From Gammaproteobacteria bacterium (lineage in GTDB: Bacteria > Pseudomonadota > Gammaproteobacteria > JAJPIJ01): 64,000 nucleotides of DNA. Of the stretch, positions 1 through 8,200 are shown piece after piece (the first letter of the stretch is position 1; the number at the start of each line of letters is the position of its first letter). The stretch lies in contig JAJVIQ010000002.1 of NCBI GenBank assembly GCA_022071965.1, positions 1-64,000 of the forward strand, given 5' to 3'. The position numbers and the translations under genes were made by a program. Below the pieces are notes generated by a model. That model ran no database searches. It saw nothing but the letters and a program-made list of their open reading frames with translations, and was not told the origin of the DNA.

Positions 1-1
1 G

Positions 2-811
2 CCCGCGACGCCGGCGGCGGCGGCGGCGGCGGCGGAGGAGGCGGGGCAGGTGACGGCGGTGATTGACGGTCGACAGGCCGAGATGGCTCGGCCGGTCCCC
101 TTGGACGGGCGGGTCGAGGGGACGGCGCCCGCGCCGGTGCCGGCGCGCAAGTCGCAGGCATTGGCCGTGCCCGGCTCCCGGGCGTCGTTCGCCGACGCGC
201 TCGACACCAACGAAGACCTCCCGGTCGACGGCGGCGGCGCGGGGGTCGCGGCCGACATGCCGGCCACGGCGCCGGTGCCCGCCACCGGCAGCACCAGCCG
301 CGCCCCCGTCGCCTATGTACTGCCTGGGCCGCGCTACCAGGTGCAGCCCGGCGACATCCTGCAGATCACGGTCTGGAAGGAGGAGGACCTGCAGCGCGAG
401 GTGCTGGTCCGGCCCGATGGCGGCATCTCCTTCCCGCTGGCCGGTGATGTCCAGGCCGCCGGCCGCACGGTGGACCAGGTGCAGGAGGAACTCGCCGCCA
501 AGATCGAAAGCTACATCCCGGAGCCGGTGGTCACGGTGGCGGTGAAACAGGTGGTGGGCAACCGCGTCTACGTGGTCGGCCGCGTCAACAAGCCCGGGGA
601 GATCATCATGGGGCACGAGCTCACGGTGATGCAGGCGCTGAGTCTCGCCGGCGGCGTGACGCCGTTCGCCGCCCTCAACAGGGTGCACGTGCTGCGCCGT
701 GAGAACGGCGTGGAGCGTTCGATCCCCTTCCGCTACGGCGACGTCGAGAAAGGCCGCAGCCTGTCGCAGAACATCGTCCTGCAGAACGGCGACGTCGTCG
801 TCGTGCCGTAG
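2..811 (+). CDS. XrtA-type polysaccharide export protein (5' end outside window)
   Basis: Outer-membrane/periplasmic exopolysaccharide export protein of the Wza class. The frame is open to the left edge, so the true start and signal peptide or lipobox lie upstream; the first in-window start is GTG at 50. After an Ala/Pro-rich linker comes the Poly_export domain, beginning RYQVQPGDILQITVW about 95 codons after that GTG and including VRPDGGISFPLAGDV. An SLBB-like segment follows (VYVVGRVNKPGEI to QNGDVVVVP). It is first of five co-directional genes matching the export set that accompanies exosortase XrtA. The family call is strong; the XrtA link rests on the neighbours and the PEP-CTERM genes elsewhere in the window. 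Confidence 0.9.
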   Translation, partial: PATPAAAAAAAEEAGQVTAVIDGRQAEMARPVPLDGRVEGTAPAPVPARKSQALAVPGSRASFADALDTNEDLPVDGGGAGVAADMPATAPVPATGSTSRAPVAYVLPGPRYQVQPGDILQITVWKEEDLQREVLVRPDGGISFPLAGDVQAAGRTVDQVQEELAAKIESYIPEPVVTVAVKQVVGNRVYVVGRVNKPGEIIMGHELTVMQALSLAGGVTPFAALNRVHVLRRENGVERSIPFRYGDVEKGRSLSQNIVLQNGDVVVVP

Positions 812-835
812 CGCCCGGGCGGCGAGGCAGGCGCA

Positions 836-2071
836 TTGAAGCGGTCGCGCAGCAGGGTCTGGCAACCGGGAGCGGTCCGGATGACCGTGGCGGTGGCGCT
901 CGGCGCCTGGCTGCACGCCGCCGTGGGCGCGGAATGGTCGGCAACGCCGCGATTGAACGTCTCCACCGAGGTCAACAGCAACATCCGCCTGACCATCGCG
1001 GATCACGACACCGTCTTCGGGCTCATCCCCGAGGTCGGCGCCGTGCTCAGGCGTGCCACCGAGATCAATACCCTGGAATTCGAACCGACCGTGCGCGTGC
1101 CGCGCTACTGGGGCGAGGAGAATCTCGATTACGAGGCCTACGGCTTTCGCTTCGGGGCGCGGCATCAGCTCGAGCGCATGGAGGTGGAGCTCGATGCGAA
1201 CTACCGTCGCGACTCGACCCTGGCGACCGAGCTGGAGACCACGGGCCGCGTGCAGCGGCAGCTCGCGGTCGATTCCGTCCGCGTCGGTCCGTCGCTGACC
1301 TACCTCGTGACGGAACGCGACCGGCTGGACTTCGGCTACGACTACAACCGGGTCACGTATGAGGAGGCGGTCGCATCGGGCCTCCAGGATTACACCTACC
1401 ATGTGGCGGATGCGACCTATACCCACGACCTGTCGGAGACCACCAAGGGCTTCGCCACCTTCTCCTACAGCCGCTTCGACGTGGACGACGATCTCAATCC
1501 GCTCATCGATCCACGCAACGCCATCGACAGCTCCACGGCCACGAATGCCTACGCCCTCATCGGCGGATTCCAGGGACAGAACGAGCGCGCCAGCGGCAGC
1601 GCGTACGCCGGCCTCCGCTATGCCATCACCACCCGGGATCTTTTCGGCGTGGAGCTCGAGGATTCCGGCGTGGGCTCACTGTTCGGGTTCTCCGCCGCCT
1701 ACCAGTTCCTCGACGGACGCATGATCTGGCGCGGGAGCTTCGATCGCAGCGTGGACCCCAGCGGCGACGGCACCCAGCTCTCGCGCGATCAGTGGCGCAC
1801 CGGGTTGACCCATCGGTTCACTGACAGACTGAATGGCGAGCTCGGTTTCCGCCATCTGGAGACCGCGACGGCCCAGACCGGGCGCAACGACCGCACCTAT
1901 CTGGCGGGCGACGCCACGATGCGCTATTTTCTGGACCCGTACTGGTCCGTCTACGTCCGCTATCAGCACGCCGAGCAGTCCTTCGAAAGCGCCATCGACG
2001 ACACCGCCGATCAGGACGTGGTGGCGGCCGGCCTGAGCTTTGGCGGGCGCAAGTGGTCAGTTTCGCGCTAA
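836..2071 (+). CDS. Outer-membrane beta-barrel protein of the exopolysaccharide operon
   Basis: About 411 residues. An N-terminal signal sequence (hydrophobic MTVAVALGAWLHAAVGA) precedes alternating aromatic/polar strands typical of an outer-membrane barrel, such as LDFGYDYNRVTY and YWSVYVRYQHAEQSF. It lies 24 bases after the export gene and before the chain-length determinant. That is the position of the PEP-CTERM-system-associated outer-membrane proteins in XrtA loci, although those are usually somewhat longer. The start is a TTG; an in-frame ATG at 881 would shorten the N-terminus but keep the signal core. Its role in exporting or anchoring the polysaccharide is inferred from context. Confidence 0.75.
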   Translation: MKRSRSRVWQPGAVRMTVAVALGAWLHAAVGAEWSATPRLNVSTEVNSNIRLTIADHDTVFGLIPEVGAVLRRATEINTLEFEPTVRVPRYWGEENLDYEAYGFRFGARHQLERMEVELDANYRRDSTLATELETTGRVQRQLAVDSVRVGPSLTYLVTERDRLDFGYDYNRVTYEEAVASGLQDYTYHVADATYTHDLSETTKGFATFSYSRFDVDDDLNPLIDPRNAIDSSTATNAYALIGGFQGQNERASGSAYAGLRYAITTRDLFGVELEDSGVGSLFGFSAAYQFLDGRMIWRGSFDRSVDPSGDGTQLSRDQWRTGLTHRFTDRLNGELGFRHLETATAQTGRNDRTYLAGDATMRYFLDPYWSVYVRYQHAEQSFESAIDDTADQDVVAAGLSFGGRKWSVSR

Positions 2072-2237
2072 GGGGCTTGCGGCGACGCAGCGAATTGGCG
2101 AAGAATCGCGCCGGGCAGGTCTCGCGCAGGCCGCTTCGGACCGCCCCACCGAGTGCCGTGGCGGGCCGCCGTCACCGAACCCGGGCGGTTCGGCACCCGT
2201 CCATCCCCTGGAGAACCCCCAGCCCGCAACACAGGCC

Positions 2238-3992
2238 ATGGAAGAGCAGGAAAAGACACTGAGCGATTACCTCGCCGCCCTGAGGCGCCGGCGCAGGCTG
2301 ATGACCGCGATCGTCGTCGGGCTGATGCTGCTCGCCCTCGGCGTCACGTTCGGCCTGCCCGCGATCTACCGCTCCAAGGCCGTGATCCTCATCGAGCAGC
2401 AGGAGATCCCCAAGGAACTGGTGACCTCCACGGTGACCAGCTACGCCGACCAGCGCATCCAGGAGATCACGCAGCGGGTGATGACCACGTCGAATCTGCT
2501 AGGCATCATCGAGCGGTACTCGCTCTACGAGAAGAAGCGCAGGAACGCGCCGCTGGAGGTGGTGGTCGAGAAGATGCGCGACGACATCAGCATCGACACG
2601 ATCAGCGCCGACGTCGTCGATCCGATCCGCGGCCAGCCCACCAAGGCGACCATCGCCTTCTCGATCTCCTACGAGAGCCGCTCCCCGGACCTGGCGCAAA
2701 AGGTCGCCAACGAGCTGACCTCGCTGTATCTGAAGGAAAACCTCACGCGCCGCACGGAGGCGGCGACCGAGACCTCCGCCTTTCTCGCCGAGGAGGCCGA
2801 GAAGCTGAAGAACCACATCGCGGAACTGGACCGGCGGCTGGCGGAGTTCAAGGAACAGAACGCGGGCAAATTGCCGGAGATGCAGCAGTTCAACACCCAG
2901 ATGATGGACCGCACGGATCAGCAGATCATCGAACTCGATCGGCAGATACGCTCGCTGGAGGATCGCAGGGTGTACCTGCAGGGACAACTGGCGCTGGTCA
3001 AGCCGGTGACCGCCACCGTGTCGGAGACCGGCGAGCGCATCCTCGGGCCGGCGGACCGGCTGAAGATTCTGCAGACCCAGTACGTCTCGCTGCTGGCCCG
3101 CTACTCGCCCCAGCATCCCGACGTGGTGCGCACCAGGAAGGAGATGGATGCGCTCGAGGCGGAGCTGGGTGGCCGGAGCGACGCCGGCACGATCATCCAG
3201 AAGGAGCTGGAAGGCGCGCGCGCGGAGCTGGCGACGCTGCGCGAGCGCTACTCGCCGAATCATCCGGACGTGGTTCGCGCCCAGCGCACCGTGGCCGGCC
3301 TGGAGGCGGAGCTCGCACGCTCGCGCGCGAGCCGCTCCACGATCATCGATACCCGGGAGCCCGACAACCCCGCCTACATCCAGCTGCGCACGGAGCTGGA
3401 GTCCGCCAACGCCGAGATCGCCTCGATACGCCAGCAGAAGGAGGCAATGCGCGCGAAGCTGGCGGAATTCGAGCAGAAGCTCGCCGATTCCCCGGAGGTG
3501 GAGCGCGTGTATCGCGACCTGATGCGCGACTACGAGACCTCCACGCTCAAGTACCAGGAGATGACGCAGAAACAGATGGCCGCCCAGGTCTCGCAGACGC
3601 TGGAGACCGAGCAGAAGGGCGAGCGCTTCAGCCTCATCGAGCCGCCACTGAAGCCGGAGAAGCCGGCCAAGCCCAACCGGCTGGCCATCGCCCTGCTGGG
3701 CACGATGCTTGCGTTCGCCGGCGGCATAGGATCGACGGCGATCGCCGAGGCGCTGGACCCGGCGATATACGGGCGCAACGCGCTCACGGCCCTGACCGGC
3801 GTGCCGCCGCTGGCGGTGATCCCGGAGATCGTCACTCCCGGGGAGCGACGCACCCGGATGCTGACGCGCATCGTCATGCTGGTGGCCGTGATCGCCGGCC
3901 TGGCGCTCGCGTTGCTGGCGATTCATCTCTTCTACCAGCCGCTGGACGTGCTGTGGTTCCGCACGCTGCGAAGATTCGGTCTCGGCGAATAG
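2238..3992 (+). CDS. Polysaccharide chain-length determinant (Wzz/GumC type, XrtA-associated)
   Basis: Inner-membrane co-polymerase controlling exopolysaccharide chain length, 584 residues. I chose ATG 2238 (MEEQEKTLSDYLAALRRRRR) over an open frame reaching back to 2040, because it starts the usual short cytoplasmic segment before the first membrane helix (about residues 25-45). A long coiled-coil periplasmic region follows. A Pro-rich segment (LIEPPLKPEKPAKPNR) precedes the second membrane helix, and a third hydrophobic stretch lies near the C-terminus. A tandem internal repeat is visible: RYSPQHPDVVRTRKEMDALE and RYSPNHPDVVRAQRTVAGLE lie about 60 residues apart. The next gene, the partner autokinase, starts 9 bases downstream. 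Confidence 0.88.
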   Translation: MEEQEKTLSDYLAALRRRRRLMTAIVVGLMLLALGVTFGLPAIYRSKAVILIEQQEIPKELVTSTVTSYADQRIQEITQRVMTTSNLLGIIERYSLYEKKRRNAPLEVVVEKMRDDISIDTISADVVDPIRGQPTKATIAFSISYESRSPDLAQKVANELTSLYLKENLTRRTEAATETSAFLAEEAEKLKNHIAELDRRLAEFKEQNAGKLPEMQQFNTQMMDRTDQQIIELDRQIRSLEDRRVYLQGQLALVKPVTATVSETGERILGPADRLKILQTQYVSLLARYSPQHPDVVRTRKEMDALEAELGGRSDAGTIIQKELEGARAELATLRERYSPNHPDVVRAQRTVAGLEAELARSRASRSTIIDTREPDNPAYIQLRTELESANAEIASIRQQKEAMRAKLAEFEQKLADSPEVERVYRDLMRDYETSTLKYQEMTQKQMAAQVSQTLETEQKGERFSLIEPPLKPEKPAKPNRLAIALLGTMLAFAGGIGSTAIAEALDPAIYGRNALTALTGVPPLAVIPEIVTPGERRTRMLTRIVMLVAVIAGLALALLAIHLFYQPLDVLWFRTLRRFGLGE

Positions 3993-4001
3993 GCACGGCT
4001 C

Positions 4002-4811
4002 ATGGAACGCATCAAACAGGCGCTCGAGCGCGCGCGCCAGGAACAGGTCCGCAGCCTGGGCAGCGGCGTCGTGCACCCGCTGGCCCCCGTAGAGGCGCCC
4101 GAGAGCCAGATCAGCTACTCCGAGACCCGCGTCACGCCGGTCTCGCCGTCGGCGCTGAGGAAGAACCGCATCATCACCGGCACCGAGACCGACGAGGTGA
4201 CGGCGGCCTACAAGATCCTGCGCACGCAGGTGCTGCAGAGATTGGTGAGCAAGAACTGGAACGCGCTTGCGGTGACCAGCCCGGGCCCGGGGCAGGGCAA
4301 GACCGTCACGGCCATCAATCTCGCGATCAGCCTCGCGCGCGAGGTGCAGCACACCGTGCTGCTGGTCGATCTCGACATGCGCCGCCCGGGCATCCATCGC
4401 TATCTCGGGCTCAATGCGCAGTTCGGCATCAGCGACGTGCTGACCAGGGGCACGCCCGTCAGCCACGCGCTCATCAATCCCGGCATCGACCGGCTGGTGG
4501 TACTGCCCGGCAGGGAGGCGCTGCCGAACTCATCGGAGCTGCTGAAGTCCCCGCGCATGGTGCAGCTGGTGAAGGAACTGAAGTCGCGCTACGTCACCCG
4601 CCTCATCATCTTCGACCTGCCGCCGTTGCTGTCGGTGGACGACGCCATCGCGTTCACACCCTACGTCGACGCGGCGCTGGTGGTCGTCGCCGAAGGCCTC
4701 ACCACGGGCGAGGAGCTCCAGCACGCGAGCAGCCTGCTCGCCAACACGCCGGTCGTCGGTACCGTCCTGAATCGCTCGAGCGAGAAGGCAACCCCGTATT
4801 TCGACGCATGA
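4002..4811 (+). CDS. XrtA-associated tyrosine autokinase (BY-kinase, CpsD/CapB type)
   Basis: Cytoplasmic bacterial tyrosine kinase working with the preceding chain-length determinant. Walker A SPGPGQGKT lies at residues 93-101, Walker A' LLVDLDMRRPG near 120-130, and Walker B LIIFDLPPLLSVDDA near 203-217. It starts with ATG 9 bases after the previous stop. The C-terminus ends in ATPYFDA and so has only one tyrosine, in place of the tyrosine cluster of enterobacterial Wzc-type kinases. Phosphorylation cycles of such kinases regulate polymer assembly (family knowledge). The separate kinase and chain-length proteins follow the two-polypeptide arrangement. Confidence 0.9.
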   Translation: MERIKQALERARQEQVRSLGSGVVHPLAPVEAPESQISYSETRVTPVSPSALRKNRIITGTETDEVTAAYKILRTQVLQRLVSKNWNALAVTSPGPGQGKTVTAINLAISLAREVQHTVLLVDLDMRRPGIHRYLGLNAQFGISDVLTRGTPVSHALINPGIDRLVVLPGREALPNSSELLKSPRMVQLVKELKSRYVTRLIIFDLPPLLSVDDAIAFTPYVDAALVVVAEGLTTGEELQHASSLLANTPVVGTVLNRSSEKATPYFDA

Positions 4812-4898
4812 TGAACCGTTATCACCGGATCCGGCGGACACGAGGGCCAGCCACGGGCGGCGGGCAGCGGGCCATCGCCGTGGGATCGCTCCGCTGAC

Positions 4899-5822
4899 AT
4901 GTACGAAGAGTTCTACGGCCTGAAGGAGCGCCCGTTCACGCTGCAGCCCGACCCGGCGTTCCTCTACCTCAGCCGGCGCCACCGCTCGGCGATCACGCTG
5001 CTCGAATACAGCATCGTCAGCCGCGCCAGCTTCACCGTCGTCTCCGGCGAGATCGGCTCCGGCAAGACGACCCTGGTGCGGCATCTGCTCAATCGCTTGG
5101 ATCGGGACGTGACGGTGGGCCTCATCACAAATACGCATCGCGCGCTCGGCGAGCTGCTGCAGTGGGTTTGCCTCGCCTTCGGCCTGCCCTACTCGGGGCA
5201 GGAGAAGATCACGCTCTACCAGCAGTTCATGGATTTTCTCATCGATCAGTACTCCAAGGGCCGGCGTACGGTGCTCATCGTCGACGAGGCGCACAATCTC
5301 GACGTCAGCACGCTGGAGGAGCTGCGCCTGCTGTCCAACATCAACGTCGACAAGGACCAGGTGCTGCAGATGATCCTCGTCGGCCAGCCGGAGCTGCGCG
5401 AGATGCTCATGCGCCCGGCGCTCACCCAGCTCGCGCAGCGGGTGTCGGTGGCCTGCCACATCGAGCCGCTCAATCCGGATGAGACCGACGAGTACATCCG
5501 TCATCGCATCGACGTGGCGGGCGGCGATCCCGACATCTTCAAGCCGGCCGCCACGCGCTTCATCTACCACCAGACCGGTGGCATACCGCGCATGATCAAC
5601 AAGCTCTGCGACATGTCGCTGGTGTACGGCTTCGCCGAGCAGCGGCCCCAGATCGACGTGAAGCTGGTGTTCGACGTGGTGCGCGAGCAGATCCAGGGCG
5701 GTCTGTCGTTCTACAAGCTGAAGGGTGACAACGAGGGCGACGTGCGCGTCGGCGAGCTGCCGGCAACGCCGGGCGAGGATCCCGACGTCGCCCCGCTGCG
5801 CATGCCCACGCTGACGAAGTAG
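4899..5822 (+). CDS. XrtA/PEP-CTERM-associated AAA ATPase (ExeA/GspA-like)
   Basis: A 307-residue AAA ATPase opening with the family-typical MYEEFYGLKERPFTLQPDP. Walker A is GEIGSGKTT (residues 50-58); Walker B is VLIVDEAHNLD near residue 124. It resembles the ATPase domain of ExeA/GspA and is a regular member of XrtA exopolysaccharide loci. The start lies 87 bases after the autokinase stop, so it is probably co-transcribed. The C-terminal 50 residues are acidic and Pro-rich. It is the last gene of the operon in this window; 209 bases without a recognised feature follow. Confidence 0.88.
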   Translation: MYEEFYGLKERPFTLQPDPAFLYLSRRHRSAITLLEYSIVSRASFTVVSGEIGSGKTTLVRHLLNRLDRDVTVGLITNTHRALGELLQWVCLAFGLPYSGQEKITLYQQFMDFLIDQYSKGRRTVLIVDEAHNLDVSTLEELRLLSNINVDKDQVLQMILVGQPELREMLMRPALTQLAQRVSVACHIEPLNPDETDEYIRHRIDVAGGDPDIFKPAATRFIYHQTGGIPRMINKLCDMSLVYGFAEQRPQIDVKLVFDVVREQIQGGLSFYKLKGDNEGDVRVGELPATPGEDPDVAPLRMPTLTK

Positions 5823-6031
5823 GCCTGACGCGGCATCCGAGGGCCCCGCGGCATCGGCGCGAGGGCCCGCATGGCCGCGATTCCCCGGACAGCGACCGGG
5901 CGGTCGCCGTTCCCGCCTTGACAGGCTCCTCGCGCCGGTCGATTGCGCCGGACAGGAACCGGTAAAGATTGTTCCCCGTCTGCCGACATCCGTATCGGGC
6001 ATCTCATGGCGCGCCCGAGGGGATCGGCATC

Positions 6032-7018
6032 GTGACAAGCAAGAGCGGGGAAAGCGCGCTGTGCGCGGCACTCCTGGGCGTGGTCTGCACGGTCGCGAGC
6101 GGCAATGCGGCGGCCGTCTACGTGCGCCACGACCGCGATGTCTCGGCGTTCGAGGACCTGGCGGCGATGGCACAGTTCGAGGCTGCCGGCTTCTTCACCA
6201 CCGGCTGCTCCGGCGTGCTCATCGGCGCGAGCACCGTGCTCACCGCCGCGCACTGCGCCACGAGCGGGAAGACGAGCTTCGGTTTCGGTGCGGAGCGGGA
6301 CGGCGCGCGGACCTACGAGGTGGCCAGCATGGAGCGCCATCCGTTGTACGCCGCCGGGGCCAACGGCTACCAGTACGATCTGGCCATCGCGAGCCTGCTC
6401 GCGCCGGTCGAGGATGTCATCCCAGCAACCATCACCCCGGTGAACCTCATCGGCCGGCAGGTCACCATGGTCGGGTACGGCGGGCAGGGCACCGGACTCG
6501 GCACCCCATTGAGCGGCGCCACGGACCGCCTGGCCGCCACCAATACCATCGACACCACCGCCTACAATCTCTGGGCGGCGGACTTCGACTCCCCGGCGAG
6601 CAACAAGAGTCTCATTGGCGGGCGGGTCCCGACGGCGTACGAGGGCCAGCTCGCCGGCGGCGACAGCGGCAGTCCGCTGTTCTGGAGCAACTTCCTCGTC
6701 GGCATCGGCGCGTACACCTTCTGCCAGACCGGCGGCTGCAGCTCCACCTCGATTTACGGGACGGCGAGCCTCTGGGTGCGGCTGGATCTGGCCGCCAATC
6801 GCCAGTTCATCGACCAGGCGCTGGCGCGTGCCGCCAGCCACCCCGCGTCGTCCTCGGCGGTGCCGGTGCCGCCGGCCGGCTGGCTGCTCGGTACCGCCCT
6901 GCTCAGCATGCCGTTGCTGCGTCGGGGCGGCCGTGCGGCAGCGGCCGCCGGTGCCCGGTGCGCGGCCCGACGTCCAGCCGATCGCCCCCCGGCCCGCGTG
7001 CAGGCGGGCGTGCCGTAG
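6032..7018 (+). CDS. Secreted trypsin-like serine protease with PEP-CTERM tail
   Basis: S1-family protease, 328 residues from GTG 6032. I chose this start because GAGGGG lies 9 bases upstream and a signal peptide (LCAALLGVVCTVASGNAAA) follows directly. The catalytic triad is visible: LTAAHC (His), YDLAIASL (Asp) and GGDSGSP (Ser). Near the C-terminus VPVPPAGWLLGTALLSMPLL then RR forms a PEP-CTERM-like sorting signal, so the protein is probably processed by exosortase at the cell surface. Oddly, about 30 Ala/Arg-rich residues follow the RR, whereas such proteins normally end within a few residues; this may be a run-on after loss of the original stop. It sits just downstream of the exopolysaccharide operon. 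Confidence 0.82.
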   Translation: MTSKSGESALCAALLGVVCTVASGNAAAVYVRHDRDVSAFEDLAAMAQFEAAGFFTTGCSGVLIGASTVLTAAHCATSGKTSFGFGAERDGARTYEVASMERHPLYAAGANGYQYDLAIASLLAPVEDVIPATITPVNLIGRQVTMVGYGGQGTGLGTPLSGATDRLAATNTIDTTAYNLWAADFDSPASNKSLIGGRVPTAYEGQLAGGDSGSPLFWSNFLVGIGAYTFCQTGGCSSTSIYGTASLWVRLDLAANRQFIDQALARAASHPASSSAVPVPPAGWLLGTALLSMPLLRRGGRAAAAAGARCAARRPADRPPARVQAGVP

Positions 7019-7327
7019 GCCACGCCCACGCATCGCGCGACAGGGCGGGGCGCGATCTCCGAGCCGCCACGCCGCGCCGACACGGCCCGCGGAGACGGGT
7101 CGGGCAATCAGATCCGCGGCTCCCGGGGGTCGCCGCGACGTCAATCCGGCGGCGCGGCAAACTGCGACCATTTCCACGTTTGCACGTGCTCCGAGTCCCT
7201 AATATCAGTCCCGAACGCCTCCTCGCCCGTGACGCGTCCGAGCCGGCCAGCCGCCGGTCCCGAGCGCCAGGGTGTACGCGGGCGGGGATTGATGCTGAAT
7301 GATCAACGTTTGAACGGAGCGAACTAT
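7019..7327. other. Intergenic, no gene seen
   Basis: 309 bases between two PEP-CTERM genes. It is GC-rich up to about 7140 and becomes more AT-rich near 7170-7215 and 7300-7327, where the promoter of the downstream gene should lie. No convincing -35/-10 pair or GG-N10-GC element was found. An imperfect inverted repeat, TTGAT and ATCAA eight bases apart, lies near 7299-7316. Confidence 0.4.
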
Positions 7328-7858
7328 ATGGAATCGCGCAAGTATTCCCTGAAGTGGCTGGCAGGCCTGCTCATGATGGTCGCGGCAGTCGGGAGCGCAC
7401 AGGCCCTTACCGTGACCAACACCGTGAGCGGCTCGGGCACGACCCTCGTGGATTTCAACCTGTCCGCCATCTCGGATGTGACCGTGAGTCTCGAGGATCT
7501 GCATCTCGACGGCAGCCTGGGCCGGGACTTCGAGTTCCTGGCCGTGTCCATCTTCCGCAAGGGTGCACCGGACACCTTCCTCGACGGCGGCGTGGCGGTG
7601 CAGTCCGGCGCGATCAGCGACCCGGTCCCGTTCTCGTTGTTCTCGCTCACCGCGGGCGACTACGTCGCGAAGGTCGACTATTTCACGCCGTTCGCGGGTT
7701 TCCTGCAGGGTTTCGGGCCGGTCTTCTACAACGCCCAGTACGCGCTGGACGTGGCGATCTCGGCAGCCACGGCGCCGGTACCGGTCCCCGCGGCCGTGTG
7801 GTTGCTCGGATCGGCGCTGATCGGGCTGGTGGGCGTCAGCCGCCGCACCCGCGCTTAA
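7328..7858 (+). CDS. PEP-CTERM sorted surface/EPS-matrix protein
   Basis: 176 residues from ATG 7328, preceded by CGGAG at a 9-base spacing. An open frame extends back to 7229 but lacks a signal sequence at its own N-terminus. The signal peptide is KWLAGLLMMVAAVGSAQA. The middle is a small beta-rich domain (VSLEDLHLDGSLGRDFEFLA onward) that I do not recognise beyond PEP-CTERM generalities. The C-terminus VPVPAAVWLLGSALIGLVGV followed by SRRTRA is a textbook PEP-CTERM signal: motif, membrane helix, basic end. A strong terminator follows. Confidence 0.85.
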   Translation: MESRKYSLKWLAGLLMMVAAVGSAQALTVTNTVSGSGTTLVDFNLSAISDVTVSLEDLHLDGSLGRDFEFLAVSIFRKGAPDTFLDGGVAVQSGAISDPVPFSLFSLTAGDYVAKVDYFTPFAGFLQGFGPVFYNAQYALDVAISAATAPVPVPAAVWLLGSALIGLVGVSRRTRA

Positions 7859-7889
7859 GGCCGTCCTCCGGCACCTTCTCCTCACCCTG

Positions 7890-7922
7890 CCCCGCCGGCA
7901 TTCGTGCCGGCGGGGCTTTTTC
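7890..7922 (+). terminator. Rho-independent terminator of the PEP-CTERM gene
   Basis: A perfect 11-bp stem (CCCCGCCGGCA / TGCCGGCGGGG) with a TTCG tetraloop is followed by CTTTTTCTT, 31 bases after the stop codon at 7858. Confidence 0.92.
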
Positions 7923-8200
7923 TTAGTATCCTCGCGACCGGATCCGCCTGCCGGCTCGCCGCATGCCCGTGGGACCCGCGGCGGCGGGCCGCGGGCTTGG
8001 CTTCGGGAGCAAAGCACCGCATTCTCCATCCCGGCCGGCGCTGCGTGGGCCGCGCCGCGGTGGGCCGCACGCAGCCGGCACGCGGGCACGGGCGGACCGC
8101 CGATCGGCGCCAGGTCGCTATCGATCATGCCTGCCGCACTGATCGGCACAGGGCTGCCCGCCCGCGGGCGGCCTCGCAGAGGTGACGGAGGATGGAACGA
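7923..8200. other. Intergenic region before the metal-efflux genes
   Basis: 278 bases after the terminator. It should contain the promoter of the RND adaptor gene. I see no convincing promoter, inverted repeat or metal-regulator box. The only clear signal is the ribosome-binding site GGAGG at 8187-8191. Confidence 0.35.

Noticed and set aside
2153-4897. A 914-codon open frame over the chain-length and kinase genes
   Set aside because: It is a frame shadow of GC-rich coding DNA: Arg/Gly/Ala-rich with no domain, whereas the overlapped genes have clear motifs.
4530-6173. Long antisense frame over the kinase and ATPase genes
   Set aside because: Composition typical of antisense shadows (Arg, His, Ala, Asp rich); no start with ribosome-binding site and no motif.
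7299-7316. FNR box upstream of the PEP-CTERM gene at 7328
   Set aside because: TTGAT and ATCAA are separated by eight bases, not four.
8192-8200. ATG 8192 as start of the RND adaptor
   Set aside because: GGAGG ends directly before it, leaving no spacing; ATG 8201 has the normal 9-base spacing.
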